DNA of 64,000 nucleotides. Origin: Phanerodontia chrysosporium (Eukaryota > Basidiomycota > Agaricomycetes > Polyporales > Phanerochaetaceae). Numbering within the stretch: position 1 is the first letter of the stretch; each line of letters starts with the position of its first letter. The notes under the pieces were generated by a model. The model was not told the DNA's origin. It searched no databases and worked only from the letters and a program-made list of their open reading frames with translations. This document shows positions 22,126-31,943 of this stretch, piece after piece. The stretch spans positions 887,165 through 951,164 of the forward strand of contig MJGA01000012.1 of the NCBI GenBank assembly GCA_001910725.1, given 5' to 3'. The position numbers were made by a program, and so were the translations under genes.

Positions 22126-25040
22126 TTTCGTCTCCGCCGTCACCGTCGTTACTCGTAGTCCCAGCTCGCTCTCGAGTATCTTGGTGTTTCAAGCGCGGTC
22201 TCCAAATTTCCCGGCAAGTATCATCCGCGCCCATACAATGCTGGTCAGCTAGCTTACGCGAGTAGGGCTGTGGCTCGATTGACGACCTTTACGTTGCCAC
22301 ACCTGCTTTTCGCTCGAGAGTTGATCGTGCATCCGCTCTTGTTGTCCTGCCGCGAAGGGAAGAAGAGCAGACTCGAGAAGGGGATGATGTCCTCAGTTTG
22401 GATGAGGACGCCATCCAGGTATATTCAGTCCCCAGTTTGGCGTGTGCAACTCACTGATCTACGTAGGCTTCAGGTATTCCATAGAGTCACCACCACTGCC
22501 GTCCTGGCCTGCTGTACGCGAAAACTGTATCTTACCTGCAATGCAAGTTTGAGATTCGACTTCCAGAGCGATGAATTGAGTCCATGGCCCCCTGTAGAGT
22601 CGCCAAGGCGTGGTCCGATAGACCACCGACCCGCTGCGGCCTGGGCTATAGAACATGAACGAGGGCACGATGCCAAACGTTGAGCATGCATGTCGCCTCG
22701 CCGTTGTAAATCTCAATTGTAACTATGTCAAGGCACAGCATCTGGACAAGGTCTTCTCATCGCCTGTTTTTTCAACTGCTCCTGTACACCCGTCCGGCAC
22801 TGACACACCTTTCTCAGGAGCAGACACGAAGACAAAAGGTAGCAGTCATCTGGTTCGCGGAAACCTTCAGCGTGCGCGCATGGCCTGCTGAGTTTGGGGA
22901 GGAGCAGGGCCGGAGTGTCACCTACTGACGTGCAGACAAGCGAGACGACAAGCACGAGAGGCTTCGCTACAGCAGACAATGGGTGAGGTGAGTCCGACTG
23001 TACCGGGTTCTCTCGTTATCTGGCGGTGGCGGAGGGTAACAGTGAGATGCCCGCTGAGGATGTAGAGCGTGCCATAGACATAGAGAAAACACAGTTGTAG
23101 CTCGAGGCTGACTTAGCTAGTGTCTGTTGAAAATAATTGACAACGCTCTGTCTAGATTCTTCACTGCTCAAAATCGCGCACCGCGCAGGAAGACGACGGC
23201 GTACGAAGCTGGGAGGGGATAGGGACGGTAGCGACGGTGCAGTAAGCAATCGTAACCAATTTCAGGGCGCGAACGCTGACGAGCACCAAGGCACCCCAGT
23301 AGACTGCCACTCAACGCAGGAGCCTTGTAGCTCCCTGCAATAACGGTACCCACGTCGTTGTGGCTAACGGCGGGAGTGCTTCCTCGCCATGAAGACGTGA
23401 CAGCCGAGAGGGTAAGATATTGGGCGCGCGTGCGCACGGCCGTGGTGAGCAAGTGTCAGAGTGCGAGCGCGTCAAGGGCAGACGGCGCGCGCGCGCGCGC
23501 GAAGTTGCTGGCGCGCGCATCGTGGAACTACAGACCGGTAACCAGCCGACGTTCAGCTCGCGAGGCGGCGCTGACATCGCGACCTGGTAAACGGGCGCCC
23601 TGGTTTCTTGCGTTCTTCCTTGCTCTTCAACCTCCCCCTCCCTCATCCTCTCTTCTTACCTCGCCTCCTCGCAGAAGAGCGAACCTCAAACTCGCTCTCA
23701 AGGACTGTCATCTGGGGTCTAGGACTTAGAGAAAGGGCAGGACTTGGTATAGGCAAAGGTGCTTGGTTATCCCTTTTACCATGGCTTGCTCTGACTTCGA
23801 CATCGCGTCTACTCCAATCTACCTGCCTCCCTTTACCCCACTACCTTCCTCTCAACCTCTCCAGCCAACCACAGCCAGCACAGAAGCCAACAGTGACACT
23901 GCCAGAGTGTCTGGCATCGCAGTGAGTGCTTACCTGTCCCTTACTCCCTCTCCCACCTTGAACACAGCGTGCCCGGCCTCCCTACCCCTCGACAACGTGT
24001 CCACCGCCCTGCTCGACATCCACAACCAGGAGAACAACTAGATCTCACGCTCATCCCCTGCCAGCTCCTGTGCGCGCGGTCGCACCGCGTGCTGCTCGAC
24101 ATCTGCAGCTTCGACGACGTCCACACCTTCGCCAGCTCGTCATTGACGGCTCCGACCACGCCGACCTGTCGCGCACGCTCTGTGTCGCCTCTCACCACAT
24201 CCAAGAGAGGACCTCGCCCGCCTACACACGTGTCAACGTCGCCCGTCGTTGCTGAACACCGCTGGCCAACTGTCGACCTGCGACCGCGAGAATGGCTCGT
24301 CTATCGAAGACCCTGCCGTACAACGGCAAACTCACCGACCAGAAACGAAGGAGCGCGATTGCAGCGCGGCTACAACCTGAGGCGCGCCGCGCAGTGCCGT
24401 ACGTTCTTCGCGTACACTCTCGTCCCGCGCGCACTGACACTACCTTCAGAAGCGAGGGGTATGTTCTTTTTCTAGACGGCCAGTGGTACAGCAAGAAGCC
24501 GTATATCCGCGAGAACATCCGCGACGCGGTGGAGAACTCGGACGTCGTGCTTCGCGCGCGAACGGGACCCAAATTCTGCGTCATCATAACGTGCGTATCT
24601 ACTGTCGTTCGCATGCTCTTGCTGAGCCTTTCGCAGGTCAACACTACATCGCGGCAGCCGTCCGGGCATGGCGCGTGTCGACAAAGGCTGGCACGTTCAA
24701 GTCTGCGCCTGCGATCGAGGCGGGCGGTTTTACGGCCGCAACGACGTTCACCACGTCGCGATAGACCCAAAGTCTGTCGCCTAGTTCGTGTTCACGGCGT
24801 ATCCTATTGTTTATACACTTTGCACCACCCATCCATCCCTTACGGTTCTGTTCTATGTTTCCCACTTTATCGCAATGTAATCGTGCTCTCCGATAGTATC
24901 AATATATACCCCGTTCTGTTAATGACATTATCTACGCTCTGGTTCATTCTACAGCACTGATGACGCAGCCGAAGCTTTGCGGCTGATGCGCCACAATGTT
25001 GATTGCATGTTCGGCTGCTTCCGCCGCGTGTGCTATGGAG
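22126..25040. other. Unresolved accessory stretch
   Basis: No recognised gene. Candidate coding pieces on the plus strand are ATG 23781 (MACSDFDIASTPIYLPPFTP), an exon-like frame ending at a GTGAGT donor at 23923, a frame at about 24060-24210 (LVIDGSDHADLSRTLCVASH), and a frame around 24450-24590 (GYVLFLDGQWYSKKPYIREN) ended by a GTGCGT donor. They may form one gene of unknown type. A (GC)n run of about 18 bp lies near 23488-23505. The rest shows overlapping GC-rich open frames only. Confidence 0.3.
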
Positions 25041-25071
25041 CATTTCCGTTAGTAAATTGTCGTGCTGTCCT

Positions 25072-25110
25072 GGCTCAGTTGGTTTATGCACTCACCTGCG
25101 GTTCCAATCC
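25072..25110 (+). other. tRNA-like A-box/B-box pair (SINE or tRNA relic)
   Basis: TGGCTCAGTTGG (25077-25088 region) resembles a Pol III A box. GGTTCCAATCC, about 25-30 nt downstream, differs from the B-box consensus GGTTCGAATCC at one base. A T-rich tail (ATTTTATTTTCTTTG) follows. The spacing is too short for a full tRNA and no cloverleaf was found, so this is a relic or a SINE head at best. Confidence 0.4.
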
Positions 25111-25155
25111 GCCGTTTCACATTTTATTTTCTTTGACTTTTCCTATTTTTCTTCG

Positions 25156-25200
25156 TAGGTCAACCTAGGTCAGAGCAGGTCAGCGCAGGTCAGCGCCTAT
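25156..25200 (+). repeat. 10-bp tandem repeat
   Basis: Units AGGTCAGAGC, AGGTCAGCGC, AGGTCAGCGC lie at about 25169-25198, preceded by the related AGGTCAACCT. It lies between the tRNA-like relic and repeat copy 8. Confidence 0.6.
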
Positions 25201-25314
25201 TTGCAGGTTACCTGCCCGCAGGAATTTTCCTCGGTACACAACACATTCTTCCTGATCCGTCGGCACGCCACAAGGCCGCCGGCTCGGAGGGGACGCATCA
25301 CATTGAGCAGCTGC

Positions 25315-25455
25315 CGAATCTGGTCTGAATCCGACAGCAATCCAACACGTGGACTGAGGTGTGAGGAGCCAAGCGCGCGCCTAGGCTAGGCTGACTAGGC
25401 AGTCCTCTTTCGCCTCTGCTTCCACCATGCTTCTACGTTGCTCTCGAGCTCACGA
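25315..25455 (+). repeat. GAATCCG-array repeat, copy 8 with conserved downstream segment
   Basis: GAATCTGGTCTGAATCCGAC, then GGAGCCAAGCGCGCGCCTAG and GCTAGGCTGACTAGGC, then CACCATGCTTCTACGTTGCT and CTCGAGCTCACGA. Order and sequence match copy 4 (13909-14087) closely. Confidence 0.8.
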
Positions 25456-27666
25456 GTAGCTCTGCATCACACTCTGCAAAGATGTCTGTGCGCTGCTACG
25501 GCCTTTGTGGCGGGTACAGCTAGCCATACAGGGTGGACTTGGCGCGAGCGGGAACGTGGGGCTGGTGAGTCGAGAGTGGCACTTTTTGCGCAGACTTCTC
25601 CCAAGTTCGAAGCTGCCGATCTCACGACCTCAGAGCTTGATGTCAAGGCTACTCCTTCTGTGTCTGCGCGCACCGCAACGCCCAAGCTTGCTGTGGCAGA
25701 AACGGAAGATAACTCCCTGACGTCTCCGATACCGCGAGCGAAGGTGCGTGCACGCTCCCTGTCGGTGGTCGTACCTGCGCACTCAAAGCCCCCTCGTACC
25801 CTTGTACAGACATCACCCTTTTTGTCCAGCACAAGTGCTTCGTCCAGCGCAGACGCACCGTCTAGAACAACCTCGGGAGGTTATCGAACCATCAGTGTAG
25901 AGCATGAGTACACGAAATAGCACCCTTGTGGACAGGAACGCGCTGCCTGTGAGTGCTGCGTAATCCATGCTGATATTTTTCTTACTGTATCAGCAGCCTG
26001 CGCCCGCGTCCCCGCGCCCCCTCAAGGAGTGGGATGACGACATTGTCGTGCTGTCGCACACGCCATCGCCGCGTATCGTGCCCCCTTCTGTGCCCCCTTC
26101 CGTGCCCCCTTCCGTGCCCCCTTCCGTGGACCCTTCCGTGGGCCCTCCCGCCCGCCGGACGCGACGCTCGCCCGACGCACCCCTGTCGCCGCCTTCGCCA
26201 CTCCTCCCAGACTCTCCGGTAGTCCCTCTCAACCGGCAGCCCGGCCGCACGACACCATGATTACGCGCGTGCGGGCCCGCACCGACGGCCTCGCACCAGG
26301 GGCGTGGGTGGGCGGCATGGGAAAAGCGGCGCGCGGGCCGAATTCCAGAGCCTTTGGACTCGTTCGAGGCGCTGCCGTCACCGAAGAGACGGAAGAAGGC
26401 AGCCGTAGAGGATGGGCCTGCAGCGGTGCAAGCACCGCCTCTAAGAATGACTGCGCTTTTATCGTCTGCGCTGCGAGAGTATCATTCATAATTACCCACG
26501 GCGGAGGCCGTTCAAAGCACGGACGGCAGCCGCGACGGACAGCGTACGGTATGTCAATCATGACTGCTTTGGGTAAGATATGGTGCTGACATGGCGCTCT
26601 GGACAGGGCACAAGAGCATTGCTGCGATGTTTACGGCACCAACGCCGAGGGAGCCAAAGTCGAGCATGCACTCGACTTTGGTGTGTGCTGGCATCGACGA
26701 CGACACGCGCGAAAACTCCATCCTTCAGACTCGACATTCCTTCCAAGCGCGAACCCCAATAACTTGGCACTTGATAACGGTCTCGGCTCCCCGTATACCT
26801 CAAGCGCAAACAGCTCTGCTGCGGCAACAGCACTTTCTACCTCCCGTCCATCTGTACGCACGCTAGATCTCGCCTATGTTCCGTGACTGATGCAACGCAA
26901 CTTCTGCAGGACGCGCGGCTTTCGCCAGCATGAAGGCCCTGATCGAAGCTAGCAGTCGACGCGCCCGTCTTCTTACCCGCAATCTACGACAAGAGTAAGC
27001 CGCAACCTCTCTCCCTAGCCGTGTTTACGGCTATCTGACACAGTCCCTTGTCGGCACCCTCGACCCTAGCAGCAACGGAACTGTCATTGGACGGAGGGCT
27101 CGTCACGCCTTCGGACAAGGCGCAAGCGCAGCCCAACCGCCTCTATTTCTCCCCGTCCGCGGCCCGCTCGACAACCCGGACCTTGTGCCACCGCTGCTCG
27201 AGGTCGACGCGCCGCTCCTGAAGTGGGTGCAGGTGCCCGTGGACGCCGTGGTGCCGACGACGGTGATGGTTTGCCTGCGCAAGCCGCCGACCAAGTCTAA
27301 AGCTACTCGTGTGCGTGCTCGAGCGCGAGAGGCTCGCGGGGAATACGTGCGCGAACTTCTCGCAGCTCAAGGACTACGTCGCGCTCGCCGGGGAGGAGAC
27401 CGTCGTCATCGTTGGCAAGAAGCTTGGTGAGCAACCCCGCCGTAGACTTGAACGTGAACGGGCAACTCCGACCTGGCACAATGATGTGTGTATTCTCCTA
27501 CCCTTTTGCATTTGCACGCACTGACATGGCATAGCGCGGCGAGATGCGAGTGTGGCCTGGGCTACGCGTACGACTTCTCGGGGATCAGCTTCGGCCAGGT
27601 CAACATGCAGCTTAATGGCCAGATAATCGGTTACCTAGGCTATTCCGCGAAGCAAAGTGGACTGTG
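25456..27666 (+). pseudogene. Unrecognised multi-exon gene or relic behind repeat copy 8
   Basis: Coding-like pieces in order: SELDVKATPSVSARTATPKL (about 25637-25700) up to a stop at 25920; KEWDDDIVVLSHTPSPRIVP with a VPPS repeat (26020-26160); EPLDSFEALPSPKRRKKAAV (about 26350-26410); MKALIEASSRRARLLTRNLR (about 26930-26990) before a GTAAGC donor; VRGPLDNPDLVPPLLEVDAP (about 27160-27220); and GYAYDFSGISFGQVNMQLNG ending at the TGA at about 27667. Some joins have good GT-AG introns, others change frame without one. A basic KRRKK suggests a nuclear protein. No domain was recognised; it may be a gene carried by a mobile element. Confidence 0.35.
26090..26160 (+). repeat. 12-bp coding minisatellite (VPPS repeat)
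   Basis: The unit GTGCCCCCTTCC is repeated four times, followed by two variants (GTGGACCCTTCC, GTGGGCCCTCCC). It reads VPPS-VPPS-VPPS-VPPS-VDPS-VGPP in the frame open from 25967 to 26260. Confidence 0.8.
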
Positions 27667-27690
27667 AAGTACAAAGAGTCTGGGTATGGC

Positions 27691-27786
27691 CAGGCTAACC
27701 AGTCCTGGTACGACCCCGGACTCAGGCTAACTAGTCTTTGTACGATCTTGGATTCAGGCTGAATAGTCTCTGTACACCCTGGATTT
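27691..27786 (+). repeat. 32-bp tandem repeat, three copies
   Basis: Copies start with CAGGCT at 27691, 27723 and 27755; each is exactly 32 bp and they share CAGGCTAACTAGTC and GTAC cores with several substitutions. The array sits at the left border of the AT-rich island. Confidence 0.85.
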
Positions 27787-28445
27787 TACGTCGATTTCTG
27801 CTTTGCTTTCTTACGGTTTTTTTCCACTGTCTTCTACCCCCGAAAACCAGACAATTTTTCAGGATTTTGTTCTATCCACGAAAAAATTGAATGTTTATGT
27901 GCAAAATCATGGAAAATTCTCGCATTCCTTCCATTTTCGCTCCCAAAATTCTGCAGTAAAATCGGAAAATAAAGCGCAGATAAAACCGCAACTTGAACTT
28001 GGTATTTGTCCGCGGTTTTCTCGCACGAAAAACTGAGGACAAATAGCAGGTTTTACTGTCATTATATAACCAGATTTCATCCGGTTTATGAGGCACAAAA
28101 ACCGATAAAAAGTTTGGAGTTGATTGCTCGGTTTGTGGACGTAGAAAATCACATAGAAATCATTAATTTTAATCGCTGTATTTGCGAGATATATTACCAT
28201 ATTTTTTTGTGGTTATTTCGTGCGATAAACAGGAATAAAGCCAGGTATAATCTTCAGCAAAAACCGGGGACAAATCTGAACACAAAGTTGAAGTTTTCTC
28301 TCAGTAAGTTGCTGCCGATAATCACACTGAATATATCAGACTTTATTCCTGTTTTTTGGACGAACATATCAGAAGAAAACTGCAGGTTAGTCTTCCGGTA
28401 ATAAACCAGTTTTCACAAGTTTAAAACCGCAGTTACCACCCTGTG
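27787..28445. other. AT-rich island
   Basis: About 660 bp of visibly AT-rich sequence (long A and T runs) in an otherwise GC-balanced window. It has no convincing gene. Two diverged copies of a motif (AAAAACTGAGGACAAAT at about 28027 and AAAAACCGGGGACAAAT at about 28260; AATAAAGCGCAG at 27969 and AATAAAGCCAGG at 28235) suggest an old internal duplication of about 240-265 bp. The right edge coincides with the broken tRNA at 28446. Confidence 0.7.
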
Positions 28446-28481
28446 TTAGTCTGGCGCCTTAGACCGCTCGGCCATCTCGCC
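28446..28481 (-). pseudogene. tRNA-Leu 5' half, cut at the anticodon
   Basis: The 36 nt running from 28481 down to 28446 are identical to the first 36 nt of the intact tRNA-Leu at 31155: acceptor strand GGCGAGA, the D arm, the anticodon 5' strand CCAGA and loop CTAA. After CTAA the match stops and AT-rich sequence begins. No 3' half is present on either side. The 5' flank differs from that of the intact gene, so it is not a simple tandem copy. Confidence 0.85.
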
Positions 28482-28657
28482 TTGGATACTTGGCCTCCCT
28501 TGGCGTTTCGGCTCGCCGGACATGCATCCGTTCCACTCAACCCCCGTCCGTGCGAGGGACGCACGCCATACACATTCGCGATAAATCCAGAATGTATATC
28601 CAAAAAAATACCGAGATACAATACTCGTACATTGTCCCTTGATCATGTCCCTCCGGC

Positions 28658-30807
28658 TCACTCCGCAGACGCACCCTCGGGCGTGCGGTACCACACGTCC
28701 GCGCGCACAAAGTTGTTGTAGAGTTCTCCGGGCGCGAGAAGCGTGTCGTCGCCGCTTGCGCCACGCGTGGGTGCGTTCTGCTCGAGGAACGCGGCGAGCG
28801 GCTCGTGAAACTCGAGGAATGCCGCGCTCCCGATGGCGTACCCGTCCTTCCCGAACTCGCCGCTCCCGCCGTGGATGCGCTTCCGCGCGTTCTTGGTCGG
28901 GTGCGTGAGGATGTTCGTGTAGAATTGCACACCGGACTCTGCGGTAGTGTAAATGGCAGGTTAGTGGGGTGCGTGTGCTGCGCGAGTGTGAGATGGAGGA
29001 CGCACGGTTCGAGTCGAAGACGACCTTGAGGCCGCTCTTATCGCTCGCGAGGAGAACGAGCGGGTCTGCGGCTGCGCGAACGGGTGCCGGTGCCAGCACG
29101 TCTGAAATTACATCGGTGTCCTCTGACCGGCATCATAAGCTGATCCAATCCTACGGGCATGATGATGGTCGAGGACTTACGGGCATCCGCAGGCAGCCGC
29201 GTGGGAATCGGGTGTGGTGTACGGTCGAACACGTAGAACTCATCTGCGGGCGTGCAAAGCGTCAGCGAGGGCACTCCTGAAGTTGCCCTTCCCGCCGCAC
29301 TCACCGTATCCGTTCTCGTACTGCTCGCCAATCGTGAAGGATGTTTTCGCGGCGTGGTCATGGTGCGTGCCAGCGACGGGTGCGAGGCGGCCAGTGCTCA
29401 GCGCGGTCGCGGGGTCGAGCTCGATCGTGTTTTTGGACTGTCGGTTGGAAGCGGTATGTCAGCACATGTTTCGCAGCCGGGAAAACAAGGCATAAAGGAG
29501 AGAAAATATTCGGCAGAGTCCTGGGAAGACATGAAGGGTGAAGCAAAAGCAGAGAGCTGCGCAAACTGCTGCACTCGACACTTAACAGCGCCGGAGTACG
29601 ACGGGACCACCTTTGACGCATCCCACAGGTACCGCGTGTAGAACTCAATGGAAGCGTCAAACCTGTGAGCCAAAGCCCTGCTCGGGCGTAATTACGCCCG
29701 CGTGCCACACAAGTAACACACAAAAATGGCTGTGCCCACTCCATCGTGCGAGACCCTCCATGGCAGCTGATGGGCAGAGGTAGCGCGTATAACCAGAAAG
29801 TACAAGGGAAATCGGCGCCGCATAGGCTATGGAGGGGCACATGTGATGCCTGCACCAGGGGCGAAAAATACCTGCGGCATGGTCCAGGTGGCGTACGCGT
29901 GTGCGAGAATGGAAGAGGTCGTACGCGCAATGAAGACGAGCATCGATGACGACAATCCAGAGACTCAAGACTGTGACGTACCTTGATTTTAAGCTTGTGA
30001 CCGTGTACTGAAGGTTCTGAGCCGTCCTGGAGGGATGCATCCAGGTTGAAGCCCCAGTGCTGGTGGAGAATGAGATGCGAGCACAACATAATGGAGAGCG
30101 CACACACCTGAGTGAGGTTAATCGGGGTAACCTTGTTGTCGTCCTCGAGCTTTGCGCGGTAGACAATGACGAGGCTGCCGAGGCAGTACTCGCCGGTCTC
30201 CTCGTCGATGGCCTTGCCGCGGGGGCCGGCGAGGCCAACAAAGACTTCGACGCGAAGGCGGCCAGGGTAGCCTTCCTCACCGTCGTCACTTGTGCGCGCA
30301 AAGACGACGCCGGCCTGGCCAGGGAACTCGCGCTGGAGGGTGGCACGCTCGGCGGGGGTGAAGAGGCGAGCCTGCTCGGGGTCAAGGAGTGGCTCCCAGA
30401 GGTGGCTGTCGAAGCCCTCGACGCCGCCGTGAAGCGAAACGGTGGGCTTCTCGTTGGGTCGCGGGGCAAAGGTCCCCTGTGCGGCGCCCTTGGCGAGCAC
30501 GACGGGCGCGGCGCCGGCAGCGTCGGGGACAGGGACGCGGTTGGCGTAGCGGCCGACGATGCTGTTGGTGTACTTTTGCTGGAGGTGGGTCGCGGGGTTC
30601 TCTGGGCCGATCAGGATGTCGTGTGTCTAGTCTGCGGGGTGAGCAAGGAGGGGTGAGTCAGAGCAGGGTCGGGGTGCGCACCTTGCCGTCAGCCTGGACG
30701 TAGAGCCTGTGGAAGGTGACGCCATGGGGCAGCACCTCGAGGGCGAGGCTGGGCGTGAGGCTGGGGAGAGTGAGGAGGACGGGGGTGAAGCGAGGGTCGG
30801 TGGTCAT
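28658..30807 (-). CDS. Aldose 1-epimerase (galactose mutarotase)
   Basis: Interconverts the alpha and beta anomers of sugars such as galactose and glucose. Seven exons join in frame to 431 aa: 30682-30807, 30108-30626, 29982-30059, 29305-29437, 29181-29243, 29006-29101 and 28658-28938. Family landmarks: NSIVGRYANRVPV near residue 65, VSLHGGVEGFDSHLWEPLL, the region of the catalytic His (INLTQHWGFNLD), PVAGTHHDH in the middle, and GVQFYTNIL near the C-terminus. No signal peptide is visible, so it is probably cytosolic. Intron 3 (29438-29981, 544 bp) is about ten times longer than the others. The start at 30807 is followed directly by the conserved beginning MTTDPRFTPVLLTLP. Confidence 0.88.
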
Positions 30808-31154
30808 CGTCGTCGTCGTCGACAGTGAAGAGCAGCGTTCGAGTGTTATCGCGATGAGCGGGGCGGACGCAGACGCAAGGAACGATCGCCCCGGCCCGAT
30901 CGTCGCGCTCTCGTCATCTCGCCACCAAACGCTATCTTATCACCCCTTCCCCGACGTTCCCCCGACGGATCTATTCCCATGCGGGCGCCCGTCCCGCTCT
31001 GCCCAGTCGCGTCGTTCTGTGCAGCATGGCCACCACTGACAAACATCGACCAGTAGGGAGGTCTGACATGCGTTCTGTCTTCTAGGAGAGTTGCAGAACT
31101 AGGACGGATACATTCTTCGACCATTGGAGTTGTCTACTTGGGCAAACTACCCAA
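30808..31154. other. Upstream region of the aldose 1-epimerase gene and tRNA-Leu
   Basis: No gene. It contains the epimerase promoter (minus strand) and the 5' flank of the tRNA. A CGTCGTCGTCGTC tract (30806-30820) lies in the epimerase leader. Confidence 0.5.
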
Positions 31155-31234
31155 GGCGAGATGGCCGAGCGGTCTAAGGCGCCAGACTAAGGATCTGGTC
31201 CGAAAGGGCGTGGGTTCGAATCCCACTCTCGTCA
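31155..31234 (+). tRNA. tRNA-Leu(AAG)
   Basis: An 80-nt cloverleaf. Acceptor GGCGAGA pairs with TCTCGTC (one G-U), discriminator A. The D arm is GCC...GGC, the anticodon stem CCAGA/TCTGG with loop CTAAGGA (anticodon AAG, codon CTT), the class II variable arm TCCGAAAGGGC, and the T arm GTGGG/CCCAC with TTCGAAT. No intron. A TTTT run follows about 6 nt downstream as Pol III terminator. Confidence 0.95.
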
Positions 31235-31943
31235 TTGATTTTGCTTGAGTCCATAGCCAAGCCGTCATCCATCGTTTTTGCCGTGTCGTCCAGGCTCTCA
31301 GACTCCCGAGTTCACTGTCATTGCAGTTGGTTGGCGTACCCTACAGTACATGCTAATAGATACAGGATGTAGAGTAGAGCGCAACTTATGCAGACAGAGA
31401 TTGGTGTCGGACCCGTACCATGACAAGCCAAAGCGGACGAGATCGCGACGCCCTATGACCTGATGCAGCCAATACCAGGCTCACGGTCGCAAACATGAAG
31501 TGACGCATAACCCGAGTCTTGCGTCAAAGGCCGATTGTTAACAATCGGTTCTTCGTCATACGCTTTCAAGCAGCCAAATGCTAACAAAATAGGATGAGCT
31601 ACTGTATAGTGAGCTAGCTGGAGGCGTGAGACGAACTGCATGTTCCTGCGTCAAATCCAAAGTCCAGCGTCGGACAGGCTCTTGTGAGATGTTGGGAGAG
31701 ATCATCAGGCCAGTCCTTGTGCTAGCGAGCCAAGCGGGTTAAGTAATGCATGCTTGCAGGCGAGATTCTTACCGAAAACAAGTCATATGCGTCGTCATGG
31801 CATGCAATGGCAATGGGGGCTGGCGAAGTCTGTCGGGGCACATCAGTAAGGCGACATTATATCCAGCAGATAAGATCGACATGCCTCTAAGATATGATCC
31901 AAGATGACATCGACTGGATCGTTGTACTTTGTGTACCGGTGGT
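31235..31943. other. Intergenic region
   Basis: No gene or repeat recognised; only short open frames. It should contain the 3' end of the minus-strand gene that stops at 31944. Confidence 0.5.

Noticed and set aside
22270..22683. 137-codon plus-strand frame
   Set aside because: No recognisable motif and no splice structure; left unannotated.
26090..26160. CRISPR-like array
   Set aside because: The 12-bp units are contiguous without spacers and in a eukaryotic genome; it is a coding minisatellite.
28446..28481. Intron-containing tRNA gene
   Set aside because: A tRNA intron would need a matching 3' half further along the minus strand; none lies in the next 800 bp.
28446..29099. Long minus-strand open frame ending in the tRNA half
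   Set aside because: It reads through epimerase exon 6, an intron and the last exon in the wrong frame, then into the tRNA half; the spliced epimerase gene explains the region.
29657..30469. 270-codon minus-strand frame inside the epimerase gene
   Set aside because: A shifted-frame shadow of exon 2, rich in Ser/Arg, with no domain.
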